A stretch of 64,000 bases of DNA from Pratylenchus scribneri. Lineage: Eukaryota; Nematoda; Chromadorea; Rhabditida; Pratylenchidae. The notes under the pieces are model-generated. The model saw only the letters and a program-made list of their open reading frames with translations, was not told where the DNA came from and ran no database searches. Positions 23,368 to 35,048 of the stretch are shown in pieces. The first letter of the stretch is position 1. Each line of letters opens with the position of its first letter. A program made the translations under genes and the position numbers. Location of the stretch: NCBI GenBank assembly GCA_030063045.1, contig JAQSEB010000092.1, positions 186,001 through 250,000 on the forward strand. Reading direction: 5' to 3'.

Positions 23368-25670
23368 TATTCTTCATCTTCGAATTCTTCTTCACTCAAA
23401 TCCGATTCTTCTGGTTCAGTGGAAGGACCCAGCTTCAATTTCTTTTTCAAGTGTGCTTTTATGATCAGAATTCTTTCGGCCATTTTTCCAGAAAGACTAA
23501 ATAAAATTAAATTTTTAAAAATTATAAAATAATTTTACCGATTTCTCAGAGTATTTGCATAAAGTAGGCCAGTTTTAGAGAAGAGCCTCTCTGACGCAAT
23601 CGAGGTTGCAGGAACTGACAAAAATATTTGGGCCAGCTCTCCAAGTTCAGGGAATTTGGGCGCATTTAGTCGCCACCAATCAAATATATTGTCATTCTTA
23701 GGTGGTCGTTTGATAGATGCATAAATGGCAAGTTGAGACTTGATTTTGGCATCCAATTCTGCATCAAGCTCGCCGGATATTGCTGTTGGATTAGAAATTG
23801 GCGATTTTGGATCAGCATAGATGTCATCTAAAAAATCGATTTATTTTTAAATTGAAAATTTTAAACAATGCTGTAGGCTTTCATCGCTTGAAATGAAGTT
23901 TTCGAAATTCATTTCGACATTGAATTCTGAATTTTCTGGGATTTCTCATTCAATTCAATTGTTGATTCATCAACATTTTTGAGAGCTAAAAATCTTATAA
24001 ATTTTTAAATAATTGTTGAAATTAACCTATTTTCTTTGCAAATTCTATCAATTCTTTTTCAATTATCTCCCAGTTTCTTTTGAACCAAATTGTTTCATCA
24101 TAAGCCCATCGGGGATCAAGTAATGTCGCCATGTGTAAAATTTCATTGTTGGCCAAACTTGACACACGATCATTGATTGATTTGGTCAAAGATTCAGCAA
24201 TGAATTGAACAGATGGATCTGGTCTCAATGCGACCAGAAAATCTCTGATTTTTTTCAATGTTGGAATTATTGTAGAAGCAGTGGAAATTTCATTTGAAAA
24301 CTAAAATATATTTATTAAAGCATTGTAAAAATTATTTTACCTTTTTGGTTTCATCATCGAATATTTGCAAAATGGAGCAAATATGCGCCATGAAGGTAAA
24401 ATCAGCCCCAGAAATTTTTGGCAAATCCGCGGACAGTTGCTCAATTTTTTGTTTTTTGGCTCGTGGTGGCCACTCTTCTTGTTGCCGATCAAATTCAAGT
24501 GCCAATATAACTTTCCTTTGCTTCCAAAAAGTGTTCATCATGGCAAAAGTCGAGTTCCATCGCGTAGGAACTGACTGTTTTTGAAAATATTTTAAACAAT
24601 TTTTTTATAATTCCTTACCAATATAAGTTTTGTAACTTTGAACCCGAGCTTTTCTTGTTTTTGTGAAAAGATTGCTTTGCCATTTTTGGTCCGGCACTCC
24701 TTGACCCAATGTCGGATTTTTTTTATTAATTCATCCAGTCTTGGATCCTTCAATAAATCGCAAATTACCAGGTGAAGAAAATGATTGACACATTGAAAAC
24801 TTTAAAATATAAATTCATTCTTTTATTAAAAAAAACCTTTCAATCTCCAACAACTTGGCGCTTTTGGCTATATTGGCGGCATTGTCGCGAACAAGGCAGA
24901 TTAAATTCTCAATTTTAAATGAATTGTCTACTAAATTTTCTTCAATTTTGTTCGCAATATTTTCGGCCGTATGCTTGCATTCTAATGGAGAAGCCGCCAA
25001 AACAAAGTCAAAACGTTTGTATTTTTTATTGCAACAATGAATTGTTACACTAAAATTTTAAAATATTAATTTAAATTTATTTTTAAAAACCTTTGAAAGG
25101 AAGGAGTCGTTGATGGGTCGCTCCAACCATCGCTAGTAATTGCATAATGGCATTCGCCAATTTGTGCTTTGATATTTTCTTGTATTTTCTTGGCCATTCT
25201 CGGCACAACAATTTTGGCAAAATAATCACCATTATGAGACTGCATACAAAATTATAATGATATAAAAATTTAATCAAAACCTTTAAATTTGGATTAGCCT
25301 TGCTAAAAAGCCTTTTCACGTCTTCATTGTTGAAAAAGGAGAAAGCACAATTTTGTTTTATCATTATCCGACAGAGCGATTCTTCTTCTTTCATTTGCTC
25401 TTCTTTTTTCTTGATAATAAATGGATCCAAACACTAAATAAATCAAATAGAATTTCTTTAATTTTGTATCTATTTTACTTCATTTTTTGGTTTTCCTTTT
25501 TCATCTTGTTTCAGCAATTTGTATTGTTCTTCATGTTTATATTCCAAATGACTCCACATTGTTTTCGTGGTTTTGTCTTTTCTCTTCAATCTCTGTGTGC
25601 ATATTTGGCAGATAACATCGTGAGAATTTTCTATTTCTTCAAAATAAGTCCACACTTTACTTTTAGACAT
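23368..25670 (-). CDS. hAT transposase (BED zinc finger, hATC dimerisation domain)
   Basis: DNA-cutting enzyme of the surrounding element. Exons read on the minus strand include 25670-25479, 25433-25281, 25239-25091, about 25051-24840 and further exons down to the stop at 23368. The first four join in frame without any stop, and the later ones keep the expected domain order. Exon 1 holds a BED finger (VICQICTQRLKRK ... MWSHLEYKH, giving C-x2-C and H-x-H type ligands). Then come the catalytic-core blocks TSDGWSDPST and LAASPLECKHTAENIA. LVRDNAANIAKSA, CVNHFLHLVICDLL and VPTRWNSTFAMM follow. The C-terminal hATC domain is WWRLNAPKFPELGELAQIFL and SVPATSIASERLFSKTG. The product is about 640 residues. 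All diagnostic hAT motifs are retained, so the gene could be active. Confidence 0.92.
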
Positions 25671-25925
25671 TATTCTTCTTCTGGAAAATTATCTTTTTAA
25701 TTTCTTCTAATTCTAAATGAACATATTGGGTAATGATTTGAATAAAATTAAAATTTAAGAATTAATATAAAATGAGAAAAAAAATTTGGAGATTGGAAAT
25801 TGATGATTTAGATAAATTATGTGCAAAAAAAGAAATAATAACAAAATGCCACACAAATTCCGAAATGTATATCAGAATTCCTCATAAAAAATAAAATTTT
25901 TGTTCCCTAAATGTTGCCTTTTAAA

Positions 25926-26067
25926 AAGGTTGCGGGGCGGGGAGTCGAAGTGCGGGGAACGGGGAATGCGGGGAATCAAGGTGCGGGGAGCAGGGCGGGG
26001 AATTTGCCCAAAATTCATGGATTCCCCGCCCCGCGTCCCCGCCCCGCGGAACGGGGAATTAACCCTA
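25926..26067. repeat. hAT right terminal inverted repeat and GC-rich subterminal motifs
   Basis: Terminal 16 bp at 26052-26067 (reverse complement of the left end), preceded by GC-rich motifs in both orientations ('gcggggaacggggaatgc' and 'ccccgccccgcg'). Confidence 0.8.
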
Positions 26068-26075
26068 ATTTCAAA
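26068..26075. repeat. Right 8-bp target-site duplication of hAT element
   Basis: ATTTCAAA, identical to 23149-23156. Confidence 0.93.
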
Positions 26076-26577
26076 CATCACCTCAAGGCGAACACTTCGC
26101 TCATTGGGAAAAGCACTTTATCCTCTGCCTACCGCCACTTTCTTTCAGCCAAATCCCATTTATTATTTCTACCAGAAACAAATGTTCACAATTTGGTGGA
26201 TACGGAGGGGGGATGTCCTCCTCATTGCCTTGACTCAATGCCAATTCCCTTTAATCTGCTGATTATTCTTTTTTTTGAGTCCCTTAAAATTATTTTGCCG
26301 AATTCATTTTTGTCTAATCCATTAAATTGCGCTTTTTATTGCGCCATTTCCCTTCCGAGAGGAGACCTTTGGCCTTTTATAGTGCCTCTAAATTCTAAAA
26401 GTGGCATTGAATAGAACAAATTAAGCCCCATTCTTTCAATTAATTAAAATATTCCCAATTTATTTGTATTTATTATAAATTTATGTAATTTTTCGGATAC
26501 TAATTACACCCCTTGGATAATTTAATTCGCCATCCAAACATCCATAATAGATCCAATATTAGTTTTAAGCTGATTGA
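26076..26577. other. Intergenic region upstream of the amino-acid transporter
   Basis: No gene seen. This sequence was contiguous with 22042-23148 before the transposon inserted. Frames are short and overlapping. Confidence 0.5.
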
Positions 26578-29500
26578 ATGCTCCTTGAGGAAGTTCTTTC
26601 GTCCAATTGCCCTCCACCTTCCCCAACTCCACTTTTGGCTTTCAATGGCGACTTGCCATCATGCAGCAGTCGGCCAAGTAGCCCTCAATCAAGCCAAGAC
26701 CAACCTCAATCCAACAATCAAAAGTCTTATAAAATGGGCTATTTCGGCGCAACCAGGTAATTTTGTGCCAATTTGGCAGGGCCAAACCCATCCATAATCT
26801 CATCAGTTATGTGATTGGAAACATTATCGGCTCCGGCATATTCATTTCGCCCTCAACTATTATTCGATACACGGATTCGGCAGGACTTTCGCTGATAATT
26901 TGGGTTTTGGGTGCTTTGATTGCATTCCTCGGCTCACTTTGCTACATTGAACTGGGAACTAGCATTCGGGAAGGTGAAGCACTCATCATTTTTGGCCTTC
27001 ATTTTGTTATTTTAAAGCTGGCTGCGATTTTGCATACATTTGCTACGTAAAATGGTACAATTTCCTTGTAAATTCATAATTTGTGGAAAAATTTAAGGTA
27101 TTCGGTTGCCTTTTCTTTCATGTGGGTTTCAGGTGAAAAACAATGGTGTTTTTTTTTTCTAATTTTCCAATATCAATCTTTAGTCCTAATGACTTATCCG
27201 GCAACAATTGCCATCATTGCTGAAACTTTTGGACAATATTTGCTTGAAGGCAAGTCAAAATATTCTCTTTTGTCTTTCGAATTAAAATGTTGCGTTTCCT
27301 AAATGTAATTGAACAAAACTTAACTAAAATTTTTGGACAACTTAGTCTTTAATTAAATCTTCAGGAATTTACTCCTCTCTCTCATAAAAAATAATCCCCC
27401 TCGAATTAAAATATTATTTTCATCTTCTAAGGACTTCGACAAACATACGCCATCGATCCACAATGGGCTCCGGTGGCACAAAAATTTTTCGGAATTGTGC
27501 TTTTATGTGAGTTTAATAAAGAACCTTTTTTATTCAAAATAATTAAAAAAAAAAGAAAATGAATTAGGAAAATGTGGGGGGAAAAGAAAAAAAAGGCACA
27601 AATAATGATTAATAATAAGCAGAAAACCACATATTTTAAATTCCAATAATATCATTTATATTTGTTGCTCTTCATCCTCATAATTCTTCTAATTTATTAT
27701 GCAAATTCCACAATTTAATTTTCCTCATCAATTTTGAATCCCTTTGCTCGCATCCAATCATCATCCAAGAATTTCGTCCTGAAAATTCAACGCATTGAGA
27801 ATATCCCTTTTCCCATCACTTACATATAATTTCGAATACTGTCCGGTGCCACCACAACCACACGTTTGCATTTCTCTCCTCCCAATTCCTTGGCCACTTG
27901 AATTGCTGCCCAAACATTTGCACCGGTGGATCCGCCGCAAAGAAGGCCCTCTTCTCGGATTAATTGGCGGGCAATTTTGAATGAATTTTGATCGTTGGTT
28001 TTGACCCATTTATCCACGAGGGAACGATCCAGAACGGCGGGAACAAAATCTGTTAAATGATTTAAATATGTGAAAATATTAATTGATGAAAGGACCAACC
28101 GTAGCCAACTCCTTCGACTTCATATGCGGCCGTCTCCTTACAGCTTGGATTTGCCAAAATTGAGCCCTCCGGATCAGTGGCGATAATCTGAAAAGGAAAT
28201 GAATATGAAAAATGTTCAAATTGAATTCACCTTGCAGCCGGGCACTTTTTCCCGCAATTTCTTTGCAATTCCACTGACAGTACCGCCGGTGCCCGCACCA
28301 ATGACCACTGCGTCCAATTGTCCATCACAGGCCCAGATTATTTCCTCTGCTGTTCCTTCATAATGCGCCAGCGGATTTCCATCATTTCGATACTAAAAAA
28401 TTGCAATCATTACTCCTTTTGAGGCCAAACTAAAATGCCTATCCCAAAACCACTATAGAGAAAAATTTAGGATAACGTTTAGGCTTTTACGTGCTCGAAT
28501 CATGGGTCTTAATTAGTACTAAGTTTAGAAGGTTTCGCTCAATTTCCATTCCCTTTTCTTCGTTGCGATTTTGGGTAAAGATATTTTGGGCCAATTTCCC
28601 AACCTGGTCAAGAATAATTGCACCGGGAATTTCGCGTTGGAGTCGAAGTGCAACACCTTTAAAAAAATAACATTAAATCTAAACCAAAATTCCTAAAAAA
28701 ACTAACCAATATGTGAGTCCGGGTCATTGTGCGCCTTTTCCGTTGGAGTTCGAACAATTTGGGCGCCCAATGAACGTAGGACAAATTCCTTCTCTTTGCT
28801 CATTTTTTCGGGCATCACAATTATGCAGCGGTAGCCTCGGATTGCGGCCATCATTGCCAGTCCAATGCCCGTATTTCCCGAGGTCGGCTCAATAATTGTG
28901 CTTTCGCCCACTTTCAGCAATCCTTTTGCTTCGGCCATTTCCACCATTTTTCGGGCAATTCGATCTTTGACCGATCCGCCAGCATTCAGGAATTCACATT
29001 TGACCAGTATTTCAGCCTCCACGCCGTATTTCTTTGGCAGCTTTCGAAGACGGACCAGCGGTGTGTTGCCAATTGCTTCGGAAATGTCCTTCAGAATTCG
29101 GCATCGTTTTGGTGGGCAATACGGTGCATTGGGCCAAGGAGTGGGCGCAATTTGAAAATCTTGTTCCGGTTTATTCTCAGGATTGTAGACGTCGGCGATT
29201 GAAAATGTCTTCTCTGGGCGAATTTGTTTTTCTGCCGGTGGAGGTTCCATGAATTTGTTTGAAAGCTGAAAAAATCAGTGTGAAATAATTTTCAAAACCA
29301 AAAAACCAACCATCCATTTGTCGTCGATGAATTTTGTGAGATAATTGCGCACTCCATCCGGCAATATGAACACACAATTTTCGCCCTTTTTCAATTGTTT
29401 TGCTGCCCGAAGTGCGCCAGTGAGAATTGCGCCCGATGAACCGCCACTCAAAATGCCCTCCTTCAAATGGAGTTTTCGGGCCATTTGGAATGTGTCCGTG

Positions 29501-32500
29501 TCGCTCGTCTTTTGCCAAAAATCAATATCGTTCATGTCCAACACGGATGGCACAAAATCGTAGCCAATTCCCTCGACCAAATAATGTCCATGTTCTCCTT
29601 TGCTTCCTTCATTTTCATTGCCTCCGGCCGACAAAACTGAGCCAAATGGATCAACGCCAACAATCTACAAATGAATGTAAATGAATAGAAAGTCCAATTT
29701 TTGGGTACCTTGCATCCTGGACAACGTTTGTGAATTTTGCGTGAAATTCCCGTAATTGAACCTCCCGTTCCGACGCCAACGACCACCATTTGAACATTCC
29801 CATCCAATGCATCCAAAATTTCCTCTGCTGTTCCCTCATAATGCGCAAGTGGATTGGCACAATTTTTGTACTAAAAAACAAAAGTTTAAAAATCAAAATA
29901 AAATTTACCTGATCTAAAACGACTGAATTTGGAATTTCCTTCCTCATCTTGAACGCTTTTCCCACGTGCGATTGATCACTGTCGTAGGGGGCATCATCCT
30001 TGGTACGCACAATTTTGGCACCCAATGCTTTCAGTGTGACTTCCTTCTCTTTGCTCATTTTTTCGGGCATCACAATGATACACGGATAACCTAAAAAATG
30101 GATTTTAAATTATTCAAAAATTTGGAACAAAAATTGTGACCTTTAACAGCGCAAGTCAATGCCAATCCAATGCCCGTATTCCCAGATGTTGGTTCGATCA
30201 CTGTCATCCCAGGTTTCAGTCGACCAGTTTGTTCTGCTGCTTCCACCATTCGCAATGCAATCCTGTCCTTTACTGAACCACCGGAATTCAAAAATTCGCA
30301 TTTGCCATCTAAAAAAGCAATTGAAATATGAATTTATTGAGAAAAACAAACAAATGTTGCATTCAATCCCATATTCGGCTGGAATTTTGTTTAATTTGAC
30401 CTGAAGAATTGTTTTTGTTTAAATTGGTTTATTCAAAAATAATTACGAGAGGTGTTGATCCAATTCCTTCGAGAATGTTGTCAAAAATTTTCGGCTTTTC
30501 TTTACTGAAAAATTCATAATAATTAATCAATATTTTTAATGTATAAAACTCACGGATATTTGGCAAATGGATAACGCCCAAAAGAATCTTCAATCGAATC
30601 CTCGTGCCAATGAACGCGTTTTTTTGCTTCTGGATCCCAGGGACGAACATCATCGGCCAATTCCTCCTTTTGCTGTGCTGTCGATGACATTTTTATTTTC
30701 TTTAAACTCTTAAAAAATAATTTGTTAACGCTTTTTTTGTGTTGGTCATTCATCGAAAAATAAATAGGAAAAAAAATAAATTTTTATCATTATTTTTATC
30801 TTGCTGAACTCACTGTTCAATTTTACTATTTAATCGTTACATTATCTATTCTATTCTTGAATTCCGACCTAATTCAACACAAAATGATTAAAAGAATGAA
30901 TGGAGAAGAAAGCGCCCCGAACTCTGCTCGATATAAGTTTGGAATGGAAATGGAAACTTTGATTGATGAGCTGCAGGGGTAAATGGGAATAAAACCAGTA
31001 ATAAAATGGGAAAGGAAGTGATCAACCCAAAAGAAATTAATTGGAAAGTATAGGGAATTGATCTAGTCCAAGGAGTTCTAGATGAATAAATTGGTGAATT
31101 CGAATTCATAAATCAAAAATACAGAAATAATTTAATTTCTTAGAGAACAAAGATTGTAAAAGAATGATGAAATTAAAATTGCAAATTGCAAATAATTTTT
31201 TTTAATTGTTGGGTTGGGTCCTAGATCCGTTCCGAATGATTACGAAATGAGAAGCAACAAGCAAAGCAAATCGCAATCCAATATCCAATTCGCAAATCAA
31301 TAAATTTAGGGAAATAGGATGAATTGTCATTTATGCGAATAAAAATGGGAATTATCAAAATGCCAATCTTCCCAGTACCATATACCGAACATCAATTTTA
31401 GGGCTAATCACATGGATGAATTTCTTCGCTTTAGGCAAATTTGCCGCTCGTTTCCAAATTGCTGCTACAATCGCAAAATTGGTTATTAATTAATTATTAA
31501 TTTTTTGTAATTTTAATATTTTTTCAGTTGGCTTGTTCATTAATAATTTTAACTGGATTCTATTATTGGTTCTTCTTGGATTGGAATGAAGGATTGCGCG
31601 AACCAATGGCAAAATCAAGGTAGATTAATTTTAAACAAAAATTACTAAAAAAATTATATCATTAGGTGGAATGCTGGCGATTTGATGATGGGCCTTTATG
31701 GAGGCTTATATGCTGTTGGTCTTTAACATTTTTTTAAAATTCAAAACCAAATTTTAGTACAGCGGTTGGGACATTTTGAACTATGGAACTGATGAAATTC
31801 AAAGGCCGAAAAGAAATGCACCATTGGCTTTATTGAGTGGAATTTTAATTGTTTTCTTGGTATTTTCGAGTTTTTTAATCAACTAAACTTTAATTTAAGG
31901 TTTATTTTTGCATCAATATTGCCTATTTTGCTGTGCTTGACGTGGAAACAATGAAAACGAGCAATGCGGTGGCAGCGGTGAGTCAAAAAATGAAATGGAA
32001 ATATAAAAATTGTTTATTTTAGTTATTCAGCCAACGCACGCTGGGCAGATTCAGCGAAGCAATTCCATTTCTCATTGGAGTTCTACTCATTGGTTCATTA
32101 AATTCAAATTTATTTTGTGGCTCTCGCTATATGTATGCGGCAGCAAAACAAGGTAAATTAAATAAATGATCCATCAATTCACATTTCTCATCTTAATCGA
32201 ATATTTTCCCTCAGGACATTTGCCAACTTGCTTCAGTTGCGTCAATTCCCCCAATGAAAGTCCACGGGTTGCCGTTTTTGCTCAATCCGCGTTGGCAGTT
32301 GCCATTTCATTTGTTGGCGATTTGGATGGTAATTGATTTTAATTAAAAAAATGTGGAATAACAATAGCGCATTAGTGGGATAAAAATAATTAACCCGAAG
32401 AGGATTAGAACCCATGACCTAAATACAGGAAAATTGAAGAGTTCGCCCTCTAGGCTAAAGAATTCTTTCTGGGAAGTATTAATTTTTTTTATTTTCAGCT

Positions 32501-33233
32501 CTCATCGGATATGTAATGTTCGGATTCTGGGCTCAACGGGTGTTCACACTTTGTGCATTGTTGACAATTCGATACAGGAAAATCCCAGTTCACATTGATG
32601 CCATCCGAATGCCATTACCTTGGTTGGTCCATTAACATTAATTAATTAATATTAATCACTTTTTTAATTTAGCATTTATCTTTTCCTTGCAATCAATTTG
32701 GTGCTCGTTGCCATTCCAATTTGGCAGGAATTTGCCGTAAATATTCATTAATTCCTTCCTTCCACTTAAATTGTTTTTTCAAGGTCACTTCTCTGGGAAT
32801 TTCAATTTGTTTTCTTGGCCTTGGCTTCTATTTTGTTTTCGTTAACAACCCACAAAACCGACCCGCAATTTTCTCTACAATTAATGGTCAGTAAAATTAA
32901 TTAATAAATCGATACAATTATATTTTAAATTTCAGAAAAGGCCACTTTTCTTGCCCAAATCATTTTCGACGCCGTCCCGGATGTGAAGCAGCCATTTGCG
33001 GGTGGGAAAAAGCAGCCATCATTTTTATTGCCTTGCGATTCTCAACGAGAATTACTCCTCCAAACTAATTCCGGAATGGACATCGTGGATGATGATCAAG
33101 CTGCTGGTCAGTCTCAATTAAAAAATAAATAAATTGACTAATTTATTCAATTTAAGTTTTGGATTTGCATTCGGACGAAAAGAATATTATGATCCGAAAT
33201 GGAAGTGGAAATACACTGAGAAAATTGTGGTAA
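26578..33233 (+). CDS. SLC7-family amino-acid transporter (LAT/AAT type)
   Basis: Plasma-membrane amino-acid exchanger of the APC superfamily, probably a light chain of a heteromeric transporter. Exon 1 (26578-26756) ends GYFGATS, spliced through a 50-nt intron to [18 protein letters not shown], the classic first-helix GSGIF motif. Later exons give [17 protein letters not shown], then [17 protein letters not shown], then (after a GC-AG intron with donor AAG|GCAAGT) [20 protein letters not shown] 3,895-bp intron (27507-31401) follows and contains the entire CBS gene in antisense. Downstream exons continue [38 protein letters not shown] and [20 protein letters not shown], and end NTLRKLW. About 12 hydrophobic segments are expected. 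It resembles C. elegans AAT transporters; orthology is not assigned. Confidence 0.93.
27715..30690 (-). CDS. cbs-1: Cystathionine beta-synthase with two tandem catalytic modules
   Basis: PLP enzyme joining homocysteine and serine in transsulfuration. The start at 30690 (MSSTAQQ) has an A-rich context; an in-frame extension to 30753 is less likely. Module 1 (about 30505-29290) shows [11 protein letters not shown] (PLP lysine), [27 protein letters not shown] and LSGGSSGA. A linker ([15 protein letters not shown]) leads to module 2 (about 29250-27715) with [43 protein letters not shown] and [10 protein letters not shown]. The end is [20 protein letters not shown]. There is no C-terminal regulatory CBS-pair domain. 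The N-terminal haem cysteine of vertebrate CBS seems absent (KRVHWHE where a Cys would align). A tandem, haem-free form is known from C. elegans CBS-1. The whole gene lies inside a transporter intron on the opposite strand. Confidence 0.95.
32394..32466 (-). repeat. tRNA-like relic in transporter intron (5)
   Basis: The minus strand reads 'tttagcctagagggcgaact' (A-box-like) and 'ggtcatgggttctaatcctc' (B-box with one change). Same family as the MED12 intron relics but antisense to its host gene. Confidence 0.45.
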
Positions 33234-33413
33234 CCGGAAAAAGGCCTATATTTGATGAAAAAAACGGGCAAAATCACTTTGAAATCTCGATGGACAAACA
33301 AAATTATGCAATCATCACAAATTTTTGTATATTTTGAATCCATTCCCTCCTTCCCAATCCATTGTGAAAATAATATTTTAATCAAAATATGAAAGAATAA
33401 AACTTGTTACTGT

Positions 33414-33677
33414 TTATGAAAATTTCCTTCCCCAAAATTGAAAGGGGACAATTTTTCTGCTGCAAACTTTATTTGGAATCGGAGGCAAGAAGGACGGAGG
33501 AATTTGGTTTGTTGAATCATTGAATGGTGCCTCTAGCAAATTCGGGATTTGCATGTCAAAATGATGATGACGATTCCAGGCGAAATAATGGTTTAATAAA
33601 GAGGAAGAGCATTTGGAGGAAGAAAAAAGGGCGAAAATGGTTAATATCAGAAGCTTTCCTACATTAAAAATTATCAT
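33414..33677 (-). CDS. Possible small secreted protein (hypothetical)
   Basis: Single-exon frame of 87 residues with a signal-peptide-like start (MIIFNVGKLLILTIFALFSS, then SKC). A His-rich stretch NRHHHFDMQ follows, then Pro-rich sequence and a second Cys. A good splice-acceptor-like 'ctttag' lies about 15 nt upstream and could serve trans-splicing or an upstream exon. A neighbouring frame at 33790-34032 on the same strand also has a hydrophobic segment but lacks an ATG. I recognise no family and the frame could be chance. Confidence 0.25.
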   Translation of the reverse strand: MIIFNVGKLLILTIFALFSSSKCSSSLLNHYFAWNRHHHFDMQIPNLLEAPFNDSTNQIPPSFLPPIPNKVCSRKIVPFQFWGRKFS

Positions 33678-34069
33678 TTTTTGGACCAAACTAAAGTCTA
33701 GACTTGACTAAAATAGCAAAAATAAATCATCTGTTGGCAATCTCTGAGGAAGAATTGAACTACAAAGATCTAAGTTTCCCTTTCGTAGACTAGTTCCACT
33801 TTCCAGTTCCTTCCACCCTCTTATCAAAAGCAATTCCCCTTCCATAATATTCATCTAACAAAGGAGGACACTTTTCATCATTCCTTTCATTTGATGATGC
33901 AAATCGCCCGACTCCAATTATTGAAAGGAAAAGTAGTGTCAAAAGGAAGAATGAATAGAGGAGAAATCGACGGAACAGAAAAATTATCAATTTTACGGAA
34001 AATTCACGCTTCCAATCCAATAAAAGTTTCAATATTTAAATAGATTTGAACATTTAATTCCAAGAAAAA

Positions 34070-34776
34070 ATGAAAATTGGAATGAAAATTCGTCTGATTT
34101 GGGCTGGAATCGGAATTTCGGCTGGATTAATGGCAGGCACCGTTTTTTGGATCAGTTATCAGGTAAAAGTGGGAGAAATTAAATAAATAAATTGAATTAA
34201 CTTATAAAGAATTATTTGGCTGTTCTTCTGGCCTATTTCAGTTCCATTTGTGCCATCTACCTTTTTTATACCCATTGGGCATATCACAAATCGTGGATGT
34301 TTGATTGGTCTCAAAGGAGGATTCAGATGGCTTGGATTACCAGTAAATTTATAGAAAATAGTGGAAATTGAAATTGTTTCTCTAGATATGATAATTTCTG
34401 TCCTTGGGACAATTGGAATGGCAATTAGCCTGATTTTAGCCGGAATTAAGGGCCAAACATTGACCCATGAAGGATTGATGGGGACAAATTTGTGGATTGT
34501 CGCAGTTTGGTTCTGGTAAATATCGTCAAAATTATTATTAAATTCCTCTGTATGTTTTTTTCAGGATGACAGCAAAGGTGGGGGTTTTGTAAATTTTATT
34601 TAATTTATTAATTAAATTAAAAGTGGGCCCTTGCTTCCTGCATCTACACCCGCCATTACAGCAAAGAGGTAACAATGCCATTATTATTGCCTAAATTGGG
34701 TGCAAATTTTGCAAATTCCCGCCGGAAATTTTTTCCTATGATTGATGCCAGCACCCAAACAGATTCACAAAAATAG
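34070..34776 (+). CDS. HRG-1-like haem transporter
   Basis: Small four-helix membrane protein likely moving haem across endolysosomal or plasma membranes; nematodes cannot make haem and depend on these carriers. Exons 34070-34162, 34210-34342, 34386-34515, 34565-34577 and 34624-34776 join in frame to give 173 residues. Four hydrophobic segments are visible: [75 protein letters not shown]. Histidines lie at the end of segment 2 ([10 protein letters not shown]) and in the following loop (LTHEGL). The tail YTRHYSKE resembles the aromatic/basic haem-binding motif of HRG proteins, and EVTMPLLLP resembles an acidic dileucine sorting signal. The family call is from this pattern; I am fairly sure. 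An alternative last splice would replace the tail. Confidence 0.75.
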
Positions 34777-35048
34777 AAATGCAGCAGCAATACTAATCAA
34801 CACATTGGCCAATTATCGCTTTCCTTTATTTATTTCCAATTTTTTGCTTAGCTTTTGCTAATTTTATATTTTTGTACTTATAAATTTGACTAATTTTGTA
34901 CATAAAAATTTGCAGATAATTAAACAAAGTGTTGATTTGGCAAAGAATTGAGAAAAAATGTGGAAGATTATTTATTTTTAATAAATGATGTCTTTATTTT
35001 CAAATTATTTTCAAAAATAACAATGAAATTTAAAAATGATTGAATTAA

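Larger units (their letters stand above)
23157..26067 (-). mobile_element. Complete hAT-superfamily DNA transposon (about 2.9 kb)
   Basis: Element of 2,911 bp bounded by perfect 16-bp terminal inverted repeats, TAGGGTTAATTCCCCG at the left end and its reverse complement at the right end. It is flanked by an exact 8-bp target duplication (ATTTCAAA). Eight-bp duplications are characteristic of hAT elements. Just inside both ends are G/C-rich arrays of 'gcggggaacgggga'-like motifs (23165-23275 and 25930-26055), strikingly GC-rich against this AT-rich genome. The body encodes a BED-finger/hATC transposase on the minus strand with all exons open. Exact ends and duplications argue for recent insertion. 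Confidence 0.95.

Noticed and set aside
33790..34032. Neuropeptide-like frame with a KR site on the minus strand
   Set aside because: It lacks an ATG (the frame opens at TTG), starts only 37 bp from the HRG start codon and shows no repeated peptide.
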